A stretch of 37,464 nt of DNA, taken from Candidatus Omnitrophota bacterium. GTDB taxonomy: Bacteria > Omnitrophota > Omnitrophia > JAHJGZ01 > JAFGJY01. A model generated the notes under the pieces. The model worked only from the letters and a program-made list of their open reading frames with translations, was not told the DNA's origin and ran no database searches. The DNA lies in assembly GCA_016928875.1 (NCBI GenBank), contig JAFGJY010000006.1, positions 1-37,464 on the forward strand, read 5' to 3'. Of the stretch, positions 23,938 through 31,334 are shown piece by piece (position 1 is the first letter of the stretch; each line of letters starts with the position of its first letter). The translations under genes were made by a program, and so were the position numbers.

Positions 23938-24029
23938 TGGTAGACGCGGGCTTTAGCCCGCGCTGTACAGAAGTGTTGAAAAATATTGGATATAATTGAA
24001 CATACGCAGGCTAAAGCCTGCGTCTACCA
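23938..24029. repeat. REP/BIME-like inverted pair of palindromes
   Basis: TGGTAGACGCGGGCTTTAGC (23938-23957, continuing CCGCG) is itself a palindrome around CTTTAG. A second copy in the opposite direction, CGCAGGCTAAAGCCTGCGTC (24005-24024, continuing TACCA), closes the unit. Each carries a GTAGAC tag outside a GC-rich stem. This is the layout of REP sequences paired in a BIME. It fills most of the ribBA-ribH gap. No RAYT transposase is in the window. Confidence 0.85.
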
Positions 24030-24077
24030 CACAAATGAACGGGGAAGTCAAAAGTATATAAACACAGGGGGGATACA

Positions 24078-24551
24078 ATGGTAAAAAAGATCGAAGCTAA
24101 TTTAAATGCACAAGGTAAAAAGTTCGGGATCGTGGCCTCACGGTTCAACGAATTCATTACGAACAGGCTGGTCGAAGGGGCGATCGATTCGCTCAAACGT
24201 CACGGCGCTAGTGAGAACAACATCGAAGTAATATGGTGTCCTGGTTCATTTGAGATACCGCTGGTATGCCAGACTTTGCTTCAAATAAAAAAATATAACG
24301 CTGTCCTTGCACTTGGCGCGGTGATCAGGGGCGAGACGCCGCATTTTGAGTACGTTGCCAGTGAAGTCACGAAAGGCGTTGCCAAAGTATCGCTGGACAC
24401 AGGCATTCCGGTCGTTTTCGGTGTCATAACAGCTGACAGTCTTGAGCATGCCATCGACCGGGCCGGTATGAAGAGTGGCAATAAAGGGGCAGAGGCGGCT
24501 GAGAGTGCGATCGAGATGGCGAATTTAAAAGCTGAAATTTCAAAGGAATAA
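24078..24551 (+). CDS. ribH: 6,7-dimethyl-8-ribityllumazine synthase
   Basis: RibH condenses the two riboflavin precursors into lumazine in the cytoplasm. Family motifs are [15 protein letters not shown] (about 20-34), the [11 protein letters not shown] loop, [16 protein letters not shown] with its catalytic His, and [20 protein letters not shown] near the end. Length is 157 aa, as expected. AGGGGGG precedes ATG 24078. The REP-like pair lies directly upstream, so it could alter expression relative to ribBA. Confidence 0.96.
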   Translation: MVKKIEANLNAQGKKFGIVASRFNEFITNRLVEGAIDSLKRHGASENNIEVIWCPGSFEIPLVCQTLLQIKKYNAVLALGAVIRGETPHFEYVASEVTKGVAKVSLDTGIPVVFGVITADSLEHAIDRAGMKSGNKGAEAAESAIEMANLKAEISKE

Positions 24552-24617
24552 GGGTAAAATGACACAATATGTAAAAATTGTTGTTGATCTTTTTGTTATA
24601 AGCCAAGGGTAGGGTAG

Positions 24618-25034
24618 ATGCGTAAGAGAACTAAAGCACGTGAGATCGCGATGGCGATCCTCTATCAACTCGATGTTTCGGAAGGTTCGCTCGATGAACT
24701 GCTTGCAACATATTGGGAGGATCATGAGGTCATTGAACCGGAGATCAAGCAGTTTGCAGAACGCATTTTGCGGGGGACCGTGCAGGAACTGCCATCCATT
24801 GACGCTATACTTACGAAATATGCCGATAATTGGCACCTTGAACGGATGGCAGTTATCGATCGCAACATTCTTCGTTTTGCCATTTACGAGCTGCTTTACA
24901 TGCCTGATATTCCCCCCAAAGTCACCATAAATGAATCGGTGAACATTGCCAAGAAGTTTTCCTTAGGCGAGTCCGGGAAATTCGTCAACGGCGTATTGGA
25001 CAAGATCAACCATACGGAAAAGCCGCGCATATGA
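24618..25034 (+). CDS. nusB: Transcription antitermination factor NusB
   Basis: NusB binds boxA RNA with S10 and supports antitermination on rRNA operons. The protein is 138 aa and all-helical. It shows RTKAREIAMAILYQLDVS at the start, a central acidic helix and the conserved C-terminal PPKVTINESVNIAKKFS and KFVNGVLDKI. The gene is very commonly found after ribH, as here. ATG 24618 follows a GGGTAGGG stretch; a better Shine-Dalgarno is not seen. Confidence 0.93.
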   Translation: MRKRTKAREIAMAILYQLDVSEGSLDELLATYWEDHEVIEPEIKQFAERILRGTVQELPSIDAILTKYADNWHLERMAVIDRNILRFAIYELLYMPDIPPKVTINESVNIAKKFSLGESGKFVNGVLDKINHTEKPRI

Positions 25035-25068
25035 AGGTGCGGATATCTTCGAATACCACAGGAACATT

Positions 25069-26172
25069 ATGAACTTTGACGAGAATATAATGTATAAAGC
25101 CATTGGCCTGGCGGAAGGCGGGCGGCGGCTTGCGCATCCGAATCCTATGGTCGGTGCAGTGATCGTTAAGAATGGCGAGATCTTGGCCGGCGGTTTTCAT
25201 CAACGCTTTGGTGGCCCACATGCCGAAGTGAGTGCGATCAAAAAGGCTGGGGTTCAATGTAAAGGGGCAACATTATATGTGACCCTTGAGCCGTGTTCAA
25301 CGACCGGGAAAACACCGCCATGCGTTGAGGCAGTCATCAAAGCAGGCTTTTCTAAAGTAGTGGTTGGAGCGATCGACCCGAACCCTGCACATAAGGGATG
25401 CGGTATTCGCATGCTTCGTAACGCAGGGATAGAAGTTGTCATTGGTGTTCTTAGGGATGTTGTCGCGCGTCAGAACGAAGTGTTCTTTACGAATATGCAA
25501 AAAGGCCGTCCGTTCGTGACCGTTAAGCTTGCGATGAGCCTGGATGGCAAGATCGCGACAGCGACCGGAGAATCACGCTGGATATCAAGCGAGGATTCGC
25601 GAAGGGTAGTGCATGAACTGCGGGCGTGTTCTGATGCTGTGCTTATCGGTGTTACGTCATGCATTATGGACAAGGCTCGCTTGAATATACGCGGGATATC
25701 CGGTAAATGGAAGGAGCCGTACAAAGTTATTATCGATCCAAGGCTTGAACTTCCGTTCAATGCGCGGGTCTTAAAAAGTAATCGTCACGAACGCATTATT
25801 ATATTGACCAAATGCAGTGCCGGGGCGAAGAAGTTTAAGACACTGATCGATAAAGGTGTCAATGTCAGACATGTGCGGTCGCAAGGGAAATACCTTTCGA
25901 TCAGAGCGATCTTAAAAGAATTAAGTACGTTCGATATTCGCTCTGTAGTGGTTGAAGGGGGCAGCGGTATCGTCGGGAGTTTTTTTGATGCACGTTTGGT
26001 CGATAAGGTATGCTTTTTTGTTGCGCCGAAGATCATCGGCGGGAAATTAAGCCTGTGCGCGGTGGGGGGCAAAGGGATCGATTGTGTCAAAAATGCGTTT
26101 TCGATCCACGACCTTGAAGTGACCAAGGTTGGATGTGACCATGTTTTTGTGGGATATCCGAATGCACGGTAA
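25069..26172 (+). CDS. ribD: Bifunctional diaminohydroxyphosphoribosylaminopyrimidine deaminase / 5-amino-6-(5-phosphoribosylamino)uracil reductase
   Basis: RibD does the second and third steps from GTP to riboflavin. The deaminase half (1-145) has the zinc ligands in HAE (His51, Glu53 as general acid/base) and PCSTTGKTPPC (Cys76, Cys85). The reductase half has MSLDGKIATATGESRWIS, AVLIG and VVEGGSGIVGSFF. The length of 367 aa is normal. An AGGA stretch lies shortly before ATG 25069. The gene follows nusB by 34 nt and precedes ribE by 17 nt. Confidence 0.95.
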   Translation: MNFDENIMYKAIGLAEGGRRLAHPNPMVGAVIVKNGEILAGGFHQRFGGPHAEVSAIKKAGVQCKGATLYVTLEPCSTTGKTPPCVEAVIKAGFSKVVVGAIDPNPAHKGCGIRMLRNAGIEVVIGVLRDVVARQNEVFFTNMQKGRPFVTVKLAMSLDGKIATATGESRWISSEDSRRVVHELRACSDAVLIGVTSCIMDKARLNIRGISGKWKEPYKVIIDPRLELPFNARVLKSNRHERIIILTKCSAGAKKFKTLIDKGVNVRHVRSQGKYLSIRAILKELSTFDIRSVVVEGGSGIVGSFFDARLVDKVCFFVAPKIIGGKLSLCAVGGKGIDCVKNAFSIHDLEVTKVGCDHVFVGYPNAR

Positions 26173-26189
26173 TAAACATTAGGAGTCAT

Positions 26190-26834
26190 ATGTTTACAGG
26201 TATTATCCAAACGATCGGAACGATTGATGCTATTTCGCAGAATGGTTCTGTGACCGATCTTTCGATCCGTGTTAAAAATGACTTTACTGCAGGTCTTGCT
26301 CTCGGCGATAGTATTGCTATCAACGGGACATGTCTTACTGTTGTTCGCTTTGATGAGGATTCATTTAGCGTGCAAATTGTAGATGCGACTAAAAAGACAA
26401 CAACGCTCGGGAAGCTAAGTAAAGGGGCTGTGGTTAACCTCGAGAAAGCGTTGGCTGCGAACGGACGTCTTGACGGACATTTTGTACAAGGACATGTTGA
26501 TGGCGTTGGGGTTGTAAAAGCGATCGATAAACGTACAAAAGCCATTTGGTTAACGATCGCAGTTGATAAGGGCCTCATGCAGTATATGATCGATAAGGGC
26601 TCGGTCGCGATCGATGGCATTAGTCTTACGATCCAAGAGATCGAAGGGGCCATCTTTTCCGTTGCTATTATTCCACATACATTTGCGGTAACGAACTTAT
26701 CTACGAAAAAGGTCGGCGATATAATCAATATCGAGACAGACCTCCTTGGCAAGTATGTAATTTCCTACCTTTCTAAGGCTAAAGGGAATAAAGAATCCTT
26801 AACGGTTGATAAACTTCGAGAAAATGGATTTTAA
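26190..26834 (+). CDS. ribE: Riboflavin synthase alpha chain
   Basis: RibE dismutates two lumazine molecules into riboflavin and a recycled pyrimidine. Two lumazine-binding repeats are clear: MFTGIIQTIGTI to GTCLTVV (1-97), and GHFVQGHVDGVG to SVAIDGISLTI (98-195). The length of 214 aa is standard. AGGAG precedes ATG 26190. It ends the riboflavin operon, which is then complete for ribBA, ribH, ribD and ribE; the phosphatase acting on the RibD product is not encoded nearby. Confidence 0.95.
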   Translation: MFTGIIQTIGTIDAISQNGSVTDLSIRVKNDFTAGLALGDSIAINGTCLTVVRFDEDSFSVQIVDATKKTTTLGKLSKGAVVNLEKALAANGRLDGHFVQGHVDGVGVVKAIDKRTKAIWLTIAVDKGLMQYMIDKGSVAIDGISLTIQEIEGAIFSVAIIPHTFAVTNLSTKKVGDIINIETDLLGKYVISYLSKAKGNKESLTVDKLRENGF

Positions 26835-26921
26835 TATTTACTAATATGCATAATTCTATTATATTAAGAAATGCGTACGGTATATTTCTGTGTATTTGTA
26901 TTAATGATGGAGTTTTAAGAC

Positions 26922-27281
26922 ATGATTGAAGGTAAGCAAAACGATGTGAACAATGATCCGAATGCAGATAAGGATATAACGGTCAGTGACGGCAAATTCT
27001 TTGCGGCGATCGGCTATTTGGTTTTTTTATGTTTTGTCCCACTTTATTTTAAGCGTGATAATGAATATGCTTTGTTCCATGGCAGGCGGGCCTTGGTCTT
27101 ATTCTTTCTTGAGTGTGCGTGTGGCATCCTATCGGTGATCCCCATTATCGGCCTGGTTATTGGATGGGTCGGATTTGTGGTCTTTGGTCTCATTTCACTG
27201 TTCGCTATCTTTCAGGTCCTCTCGGACGAACGTTGGGAAATACCTTTCATTTTTGAGATCTCGCGCAAGATAGTATTGTGA
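26922..27281 (+). CDS. DUF4870/Tic20-like small membrane protein
   Basis: The protein (119 aa) has a soluble acidic N-terminus of about 22 residues and then three membrane segments (about 25-45, 58-75 and 80-105). The text FAAIGYLVFLCFVPLYFKRDNEYALFHGRRALVLF fits the DUF4870/Tic20-like family, in which a first helix ending near P is followed by 'FHxxQ/R-A'. These proteins are widespread and mostly uncharacterised. The gene has a weak Shine-Dalgarno before ATG 26922. Its stop codon is 29 nt before the next start, so the two are probably co-transcribed. Confidence 0.68.
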   Translation: MIEGKQNDVNNDPNADKDITVSDGKFFAAIGYLVFLCFVPLYFKRDNEYALFHGRRALVLFFLECACGILSVIPIIGLVIGWVGFVVFGLISLFAIFQVLSDERWEIPFIFEISRKIVL

Positions 27282-27310
27282 CGCGGGTAAAAACTGATTC
27301 AGGAGTTTTG

Positions 27311-30172
27311 ATGTTTTGGAAAAATAAAAAGCAAGAAGAATGGGCAATGGTGCTTAACCCGCTCAAGTCAGAGGTAGAAAAGGCCGAATTGGTCGAGAAG
27401 TTGATTGAGATATTCCCCTTTTCACTTGATGAAGCCTCTCAGCTTGTTGAACGTACACCGCTAGTCCTTTTTGACGACCTTCCGCTTTCCACCGCAAGTG
27501 AACTCAAATTATATTTCAAGCAATTAAATGTCGATGTTTTGATCACCAACGACAAAAACATCAAACGTAAATGTTTTAAAGCGGTATGGCCTTCGTTGCC
27601 GAGCTTTGATTTCCTAAAGTCATTGCACGAACAAGAGCTGCCTTCAGAGGCACCGGTAGAAGAGCGGAAAAAGGAAGAGCCGCAACCTGCGGAAACAGAA
27701 TTCGAAACGCCGAGCCCGGAAGAAGAGGCCCTGCCAGAAGCCAAACCTAAAATGACCGATGACGAGCCGAATTTTGATGAAGCGATCGGTGACTTGCAGA
27801 AAGCATTAGACACCATAGAAGAGCCGGAGGAAATCTACGGCAAGGGGTCGACTCCAGCGAAAAAGATAAAACCGCTTAAAGAGATCAAACCTAAGGATGA
27901 AAAACCGTCCGTTCAAAAAGAGAAAGAGCCTTTACCTAAAGAAGAACCTGCCAGAAGTTCCGGAGAAGAGGTGCCATTCCAAGCGATGCCTCCTGAAGGG
28001 TTAGGAGAACCGCCAGTCGAATCCGTCATCACAAAAGGGCCGTCTCCGGACGCTAAACCTGCGAAAGAAGAAAAGCCGGAAGATCAGACGGTCGATGAGA
28101 AGATAGCCTCTTTGTATAAAGAATTAGAGGGAACGACGGGCATAAAGCCGGAGGGCGGGGTAAAGAAACCAGTTGAGGATGAGACATTCATAACTCCAGA
28201 GAAAACGACCACTGCAGATATTCCTGCGACAATTGAAGAAAAGCCCGAGCTTCCTAGTGCTGATGAAAAGTCCCCGCAAGAAGATATCAAGGACGATGTA
28301 ATCGAAGAAGTGGAGGAGAAAATCGCGGATACGGTTCCTGATGTTGAGCCTGAGGAGAGCAAATCGTCGGAGCATAAAGTTGAAGCAGCGTCATCAAAAG
28401 AAGATGTCAAAAAGTCTGATGAAAAAGTTACAGAAGAAGTGAAGGAGACGCCGAAAGAAAAACCTTCTCAAGATATCGTGATCACGAGCCCCAAATTTAT
28501 TGGCGGTGTCAAAGAAGAGAAAAAAGAAAAATTGCGTAAGCGTGATGAGCTTATCGTACCATCAAGCGCAACACCTCCTGCAGACAAAACATTGTTCGAC
28601 GATGTGAAACCTGAGCCGAAGGAGAAAAAAACGGATGAGGTGGCCTCGCCTCCGCACGATGTTCCGCCTGTTGTCGAAGAGCACGATAAGAAAGAAAAAG
28701 AGCTCATTAGTGAAGCCTTTGTTACGCAAGAAAAAGTTAAAAAGGCACCTGCGGAAAAAAAGCCGGAAATAGCCGGTGGTACGCAGGAGTTGCAGGATGA
28801 GTTAAAGCGTTTAAGCGAACAAAATGATGAGCTTGCCATAGAGAATCAGGATTTGCTCGAGAAGAACAGGTCGTTGGCTGATCTCGAGGAGAAGGCCGCG
28901 GCCTATGAGAAAGAACTATTGGTGCTTAATGACACCGTTGAGGCCTTGCGGCGTGAAAACGATATTTTAAAGCAGTCTACCGATACAAATTCTGAACTTC
29001 AAAATAATCTCGATCTTTTGGAGCAGAAGATCGTTGATCATGAAGTTGAACTGACCGAATGCAAAGACAAGATCGAAACACTTGAACGAGAAAAGTCATT
29101 ACTTAAGGAGAAGCTCGGGGCTGCCCAACAGATGGAGCAGACCACCAAAGACCTTGAGGAGCGTATTACCTTGCTCACCACCGAGCTCAAAGAAGCAAGC
29201 CGGTTGCAGGATGAATATGAACGGCTTTCCAAGATAAGTCAACAACTCGAAGAAGATAAGGAAAGTATCGAGACAAAATATGCGCAACTGACCGCAACCC
29301 ACGAGCAAAGGATAAAAGAACTTGAGAATGAACTTGAACGACTTTCGCAGGTGATCGAGGTCAAAGAAAGTGAACGGGTTGAGGCGCAGGATGCGTTTGA
29401 TGATCTGAATAAGCGTTGTAATGCGCTTAATGAGATCGTTGAAGAATATGAAAAGAGATGCGGAGAATTTCAGGACCAGCAACAGGTTGCTGCTCAAAGG
29501 ATCAAGGACCTTGAGCGAGCTATGGCAAATGTCGATGCGGACATGAGCAAGAAGGATGCCGAGATCGCTGCATTAAAACAAGAACAGGAATCATTTAATC
29601 AAAAACGCAAAGAGATCGCGGATAAGATCCGTAATTTGCTTGCGATCAATAAAGAGCTCATGCAATACAAAGAAAATGCGCGCGATGTGCTTGAGCAATT
29701 GCACAAGAACAAAAGAGAGTTTGATCATAAGCTGGCGACACAGGAGAAGGAATTACAGCAAAAAAGTGATTTACTGAATGAAAAGATGCGCCAGCTCGAA
29801 GACCTCTCGCAAGAGAACGACCGCTTTAAGGTCGAGATCGGTCAGATGCGCAATCAGATAAAATCATTCACCGCTGAAAAAGATCGGATCGAGTTGATGC
29901 AAAAACGTGCACAGCTGCAGACATCGATAACAGAGAAGGAAGCAAACCTTAAAAAGATATTAGCCGATCAGGAGGCCTTTCAGGGTGAGTTACAGCTTAA
30001 GCGTAAGGTGCTTGAAGACCTTGAATTAAAACGTGCCGAGATCGAAAAAAGTTTGCAGGATGTCAAACGCAGCGAAAAGCATGTGCTTGAGATGCTGATG
30101 AAAAAAGACAAGCCTAAGCCAAAGCCAAGCAGGTTCACGACCGAAGAGCCTGAAGATGGTGGCGTAGAATAG
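27311..30172 (+). CDS. Large protein: L12/ClpS-like head, acidic linker, long coiled coil
   Basis: I do not recognise this 953-aa protein as a named family. Residues about 12-75 predict strand-helix-helix-strand-helix-strand, with LVEKLIEIFPFSLDEASQL followed by VERTP. This resembles the bL12 C-terminal/ClpS adaptor fold (compare GLGLKEAKDLVEGAP in bL12). Residues about 110-490 are rich in E, K, P, S and D and should be disordered. Residues about 492-925 are a nearly unbroken heptad coiled coil, and the tail is short and basic (KPKPKPSR). No membrane segment or signal is present. GTG 27278 is in frame, but ATG 27311, five bases after CAGGAG, is preferred. It lies between a DUF4870 gene and a BFN-family gene. 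A scaffold or adaptor role is a guess. Confidence 0.7.
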   Translation: MFWKNKKQEEWAMVLNPLKSEVEKAELVEKLIEIFPFSLDEASQLVERTPLVLFDDLPLSTASELKLYFKQLNVDVLITNDKNIKRKCFKAVWPSLPSFDFLKSLHEQELPSEAPVEERKKEEPQPAETEFETPSPEEEALPEAKPKMTDDEPNFDEAIGDLQKALDTIEEPEEIYGKGSTPAKKIKPLKEIKPKDEKPSVQKEKEPLPKEEPARSSGEEVPFQAMPPEGLGEPPVESVITKGPSPDAKPAKEEKPEDQTVDEKIASLYKELEGTTGIKPEGGVKKPVEDETFITPEKTTTADIPATIEEKPELPSADEKSPQEDIKDDVIEEVEEKIADTVPDVEPEESKSSEHKVEAASSKEDVKKSDEKVTEEVKETPKEKPSQDIVITSPKFIGGVKEEKKEKLRKRDELIVPSSATPPADKTLFDDVKPEPKEKKTDEVASPPHDVPPVVEEHDKKEKELISEAFVTQEKVKKAPAEKKPEIAGGTQELQDELKRLSEQNDELAIENQDLLEKNRSLADLEEKAAAYEKELLVLNDTVEALRRENDILKQSTDTNSELQNNLDLLEQKIVDHEVELTECKDKIETLEREKSLLKEKLGAAQQMEQTTKDLEERITLLTTELKEASRLQDEYERLSKISQQLEEDKESIETKYAQLTATHEQRIKELENELERLSQVIEVKESERVEAQDAFDDLNKRCNALNEIVEEYEKRCGEFQDQQQVAAQRIKDLERAMANVDADMSKKDAEIAALKQEQESFNQKRKEIADKIRNLLAINKELMQYKENARDVLEQLHKNKREFDHKLATQEKELQQKSDLLNEKMRQLEDLSQENDRFKVEIGQMRNQIKSFTAEKDRIELMQKRAQLQTSITEKEANLKKILADQEAFQGELQLKRKVLEDLELKRAEIEKSLQDVKRSEKHVLEMLMKKDKPKPKPSRFTTEEPEDGGVE

Positions 30173-30181
30173 GCATTGAGC

Positions 30182-30595
30182 ATGATCGAAGTAGTCATTT
30201 CGAAAATAAAGATAGATGAGCTGCATGAAGGACAGATGATCTTCCTTAAAGAAAAGGACGGTGAGCGTGTCCTGCCGGTCGTGATCGGTATTGCGGAAAT
30301 CAGTTCGATCAAGTATAAGTTAAGCGGTGTTGTTATGCCGCGTCCGTTGACCCACGACCTTTTATCTTCTGTAATAAAGTCCGTGAACGCTTCAGTCAAT
30401 TATGTTGTCATCGATAAACTCGAGGACAATACCTTTTTTGCCAAAATCAGTCTAAAGAAAGAAAATGGTGAGACCGTTGCGGTCGATGCCCGTCCGAGCG
30501 ATAGCATAGCGCTTGCTATCCGTGATGATGTATCGATTTTCGTGGAGGACGACGTTATGAACATAGCAGGCATTTATTTGAACGGAGGAACGTGA
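30182..30595 (+). CDS. Bifunctional nuclease (BFN/DUF151) family protein
   Basis: The protein (137 aa) shows the diagnostic blocks of the BFN family: LPVVIGIAEISSI, RPLTHDLL, and the near-invariant DARPSDSIALAIR followed by a strand with IFVEDDV. Plant BFN1 has DNase and RNase activity; bacterial members are often uncharacterised. A TTG at 30176 is in frame, but ATG 30182 fits family N-termini better (IEVVISKIKIDE). No strong Shine-Dalgarno precedes it; coupling to the upstream gene, 9 nt away, is likely. It overlaps the next gene's earliest start by 4 nt. Confidence 0.9.
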   Translation: MIEVVISKIKIDELHEGQMIFLKEKDGERVLPVVIGIAEISSIKYKLSGVVMPRPLTHDLLSSVIKSVNASVNYVVIDKLEDNTFFAKISLKKENGETVAVDARPSDSIALAIRDDVSIFVEDDVMNIAGIYLNGGT

Positions 30596-30597
30596 TC

Positions 30598-31176
30598 GTG
30601 TCACTTAAAAAGAACGTTCTGGTTCTTCATGGTAGCCCGCGCAAAGGCAGAAATACGGATCATATGTTGGAGACGTTCCTTGAGGGGGCTGAAAAGAACG
30701 AATTGCTTGATATCGAACATGTGTTTGTGCCTGCACTGAACATTAAGCCGTGCCTGGCATGTTTTTCGTGCAAATCTTCCGGTGTATGTCCGATTTCCGA
30801 TGATATGCAACCATGGTATAAAAAGATCTCTGATGCAGATAGTATCGTTATAGGAACGCCAGTGCATTTCAATGGTGTACCTGCGTGGTTAAAGATATTC
30901 ATCGATCGGTGCCAGCCTTTTTATTATCGCAAATTTTTCCTAAAACAAACGATCAAACCAAAAACCGGTTATCTGCTTGCCTGTTGTGATGAAGGCAAAG
31001 CAGGGCCGTTTATCGGCGTTGAGAAAACGATAGAAGCGTTTTTTTATTGTATCAATGCTTCATTATCCAAGCATTATTATTGTGTACTTAACGGGAAGCA
31101 TTTCAATGAGTTAGTAACAGCCGTCGATGAAGTTCGTGCATTAGGAAATTCTGTGTTTTCACAGCTGTCACAATGA
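30598..31176 (+). CDS. Iron-sulfur flavoprotein (FMN reductase-like fold)
   Basis: The protein (192 aa) begins with a flavodoxin-like HGSPRKGRNT phosphate loop that binds FMN. Cys52, Cys55, Cys58 and Cys64 form CX2CX2CX5C, the compact [4Fe-4S] motif of iron-sulfur flavoproteins (ISF) known from anaerobes such as Methanosarcina thermophila. GTPVHFNGVPAWLKIFIDR follows as in that family. Role: one- or two-electron transfer, often in oxygen or peroxide defence; physiological partner unknown. Two GTG starts, 30592 and 30598, are possible; GGAGG at 30584-30588 fits 30598 better. It follows the BFN gene directly and is the last gene before a likely new promoter. Confidence 0.85.
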   Translation: MSLKKNVLVLHGSPRKGRNTDHMLETFLEGAEKNELLDIEHVFVPALNIKPCLACFSCKSSGVCPISDDMQPWYKKISDADSIVIGTPVHFNGVPAWLKIFIDRCQPFYYRKFFLKQTIKPKTGYLLACCDEGKAGPFIGVEKTIEAFFYCINASLSKHYYCVLNGKHFNELVTAVDEVRALGNSVFSQLSQ

Positions 31177-31237
31177 ACTATCAGAGCAGGGAACATCTTG
31201 CCTGTTTTCCTAAAATCCCCCAGAAAAATCACTAGGA

Positions 31238-31272
31238 TTGACCTTGTCATCCCATTTAAATTATGTGATAAT
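31238..31272 (+). promoter_or_regulatory. Possible extended -10 promoter before pyruvate:ferredoxin oxidoreductase
   Basis: TGT-GATAAT (31264-31272) is an extended -10 box. A TTGACC at 31238 is 23 nt upstream, too far for a normal -35, so this would rely on the extended -10. The predicted start, about 31279, gives a leader of about 55 nt. Confidence 0.4.
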
Positions 31273-31334
31273 GCAATTTCTTTTCATTAGATCAATATCA
31301 TTAATTACTATACATAAGGATGGAGGAATACCCA

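Noticed and set aside
24559-24612. 17-codon micro-ORF (MTQYVKIVVDLFVISQG) between ribH and nusB
   Set aside because: It fits the gap, but the Shine-Dalgarno is weak and there is no known short peptide of this type. Its hydrophobic run may be accidental.
28084-28839. Ser-rich reading frames on the - strand inside the coiled-coil gene (108, 83 and 123 codons)
   Set aside because: They are antisense images of Glu/Lys-rich codons, which give long open Ser/Leu/Phe frames on the other strand. No ribosome-binding site or family resemblance is seen.
31238-31243. TTGACC as the -35 of a standard promoter for pyruvate:ferredoxin oxidoreductase
   Set aside because: The distance to GATAAT is 23 nt, too long for normal spacing; only the extended -10 is kept, with low confidence.
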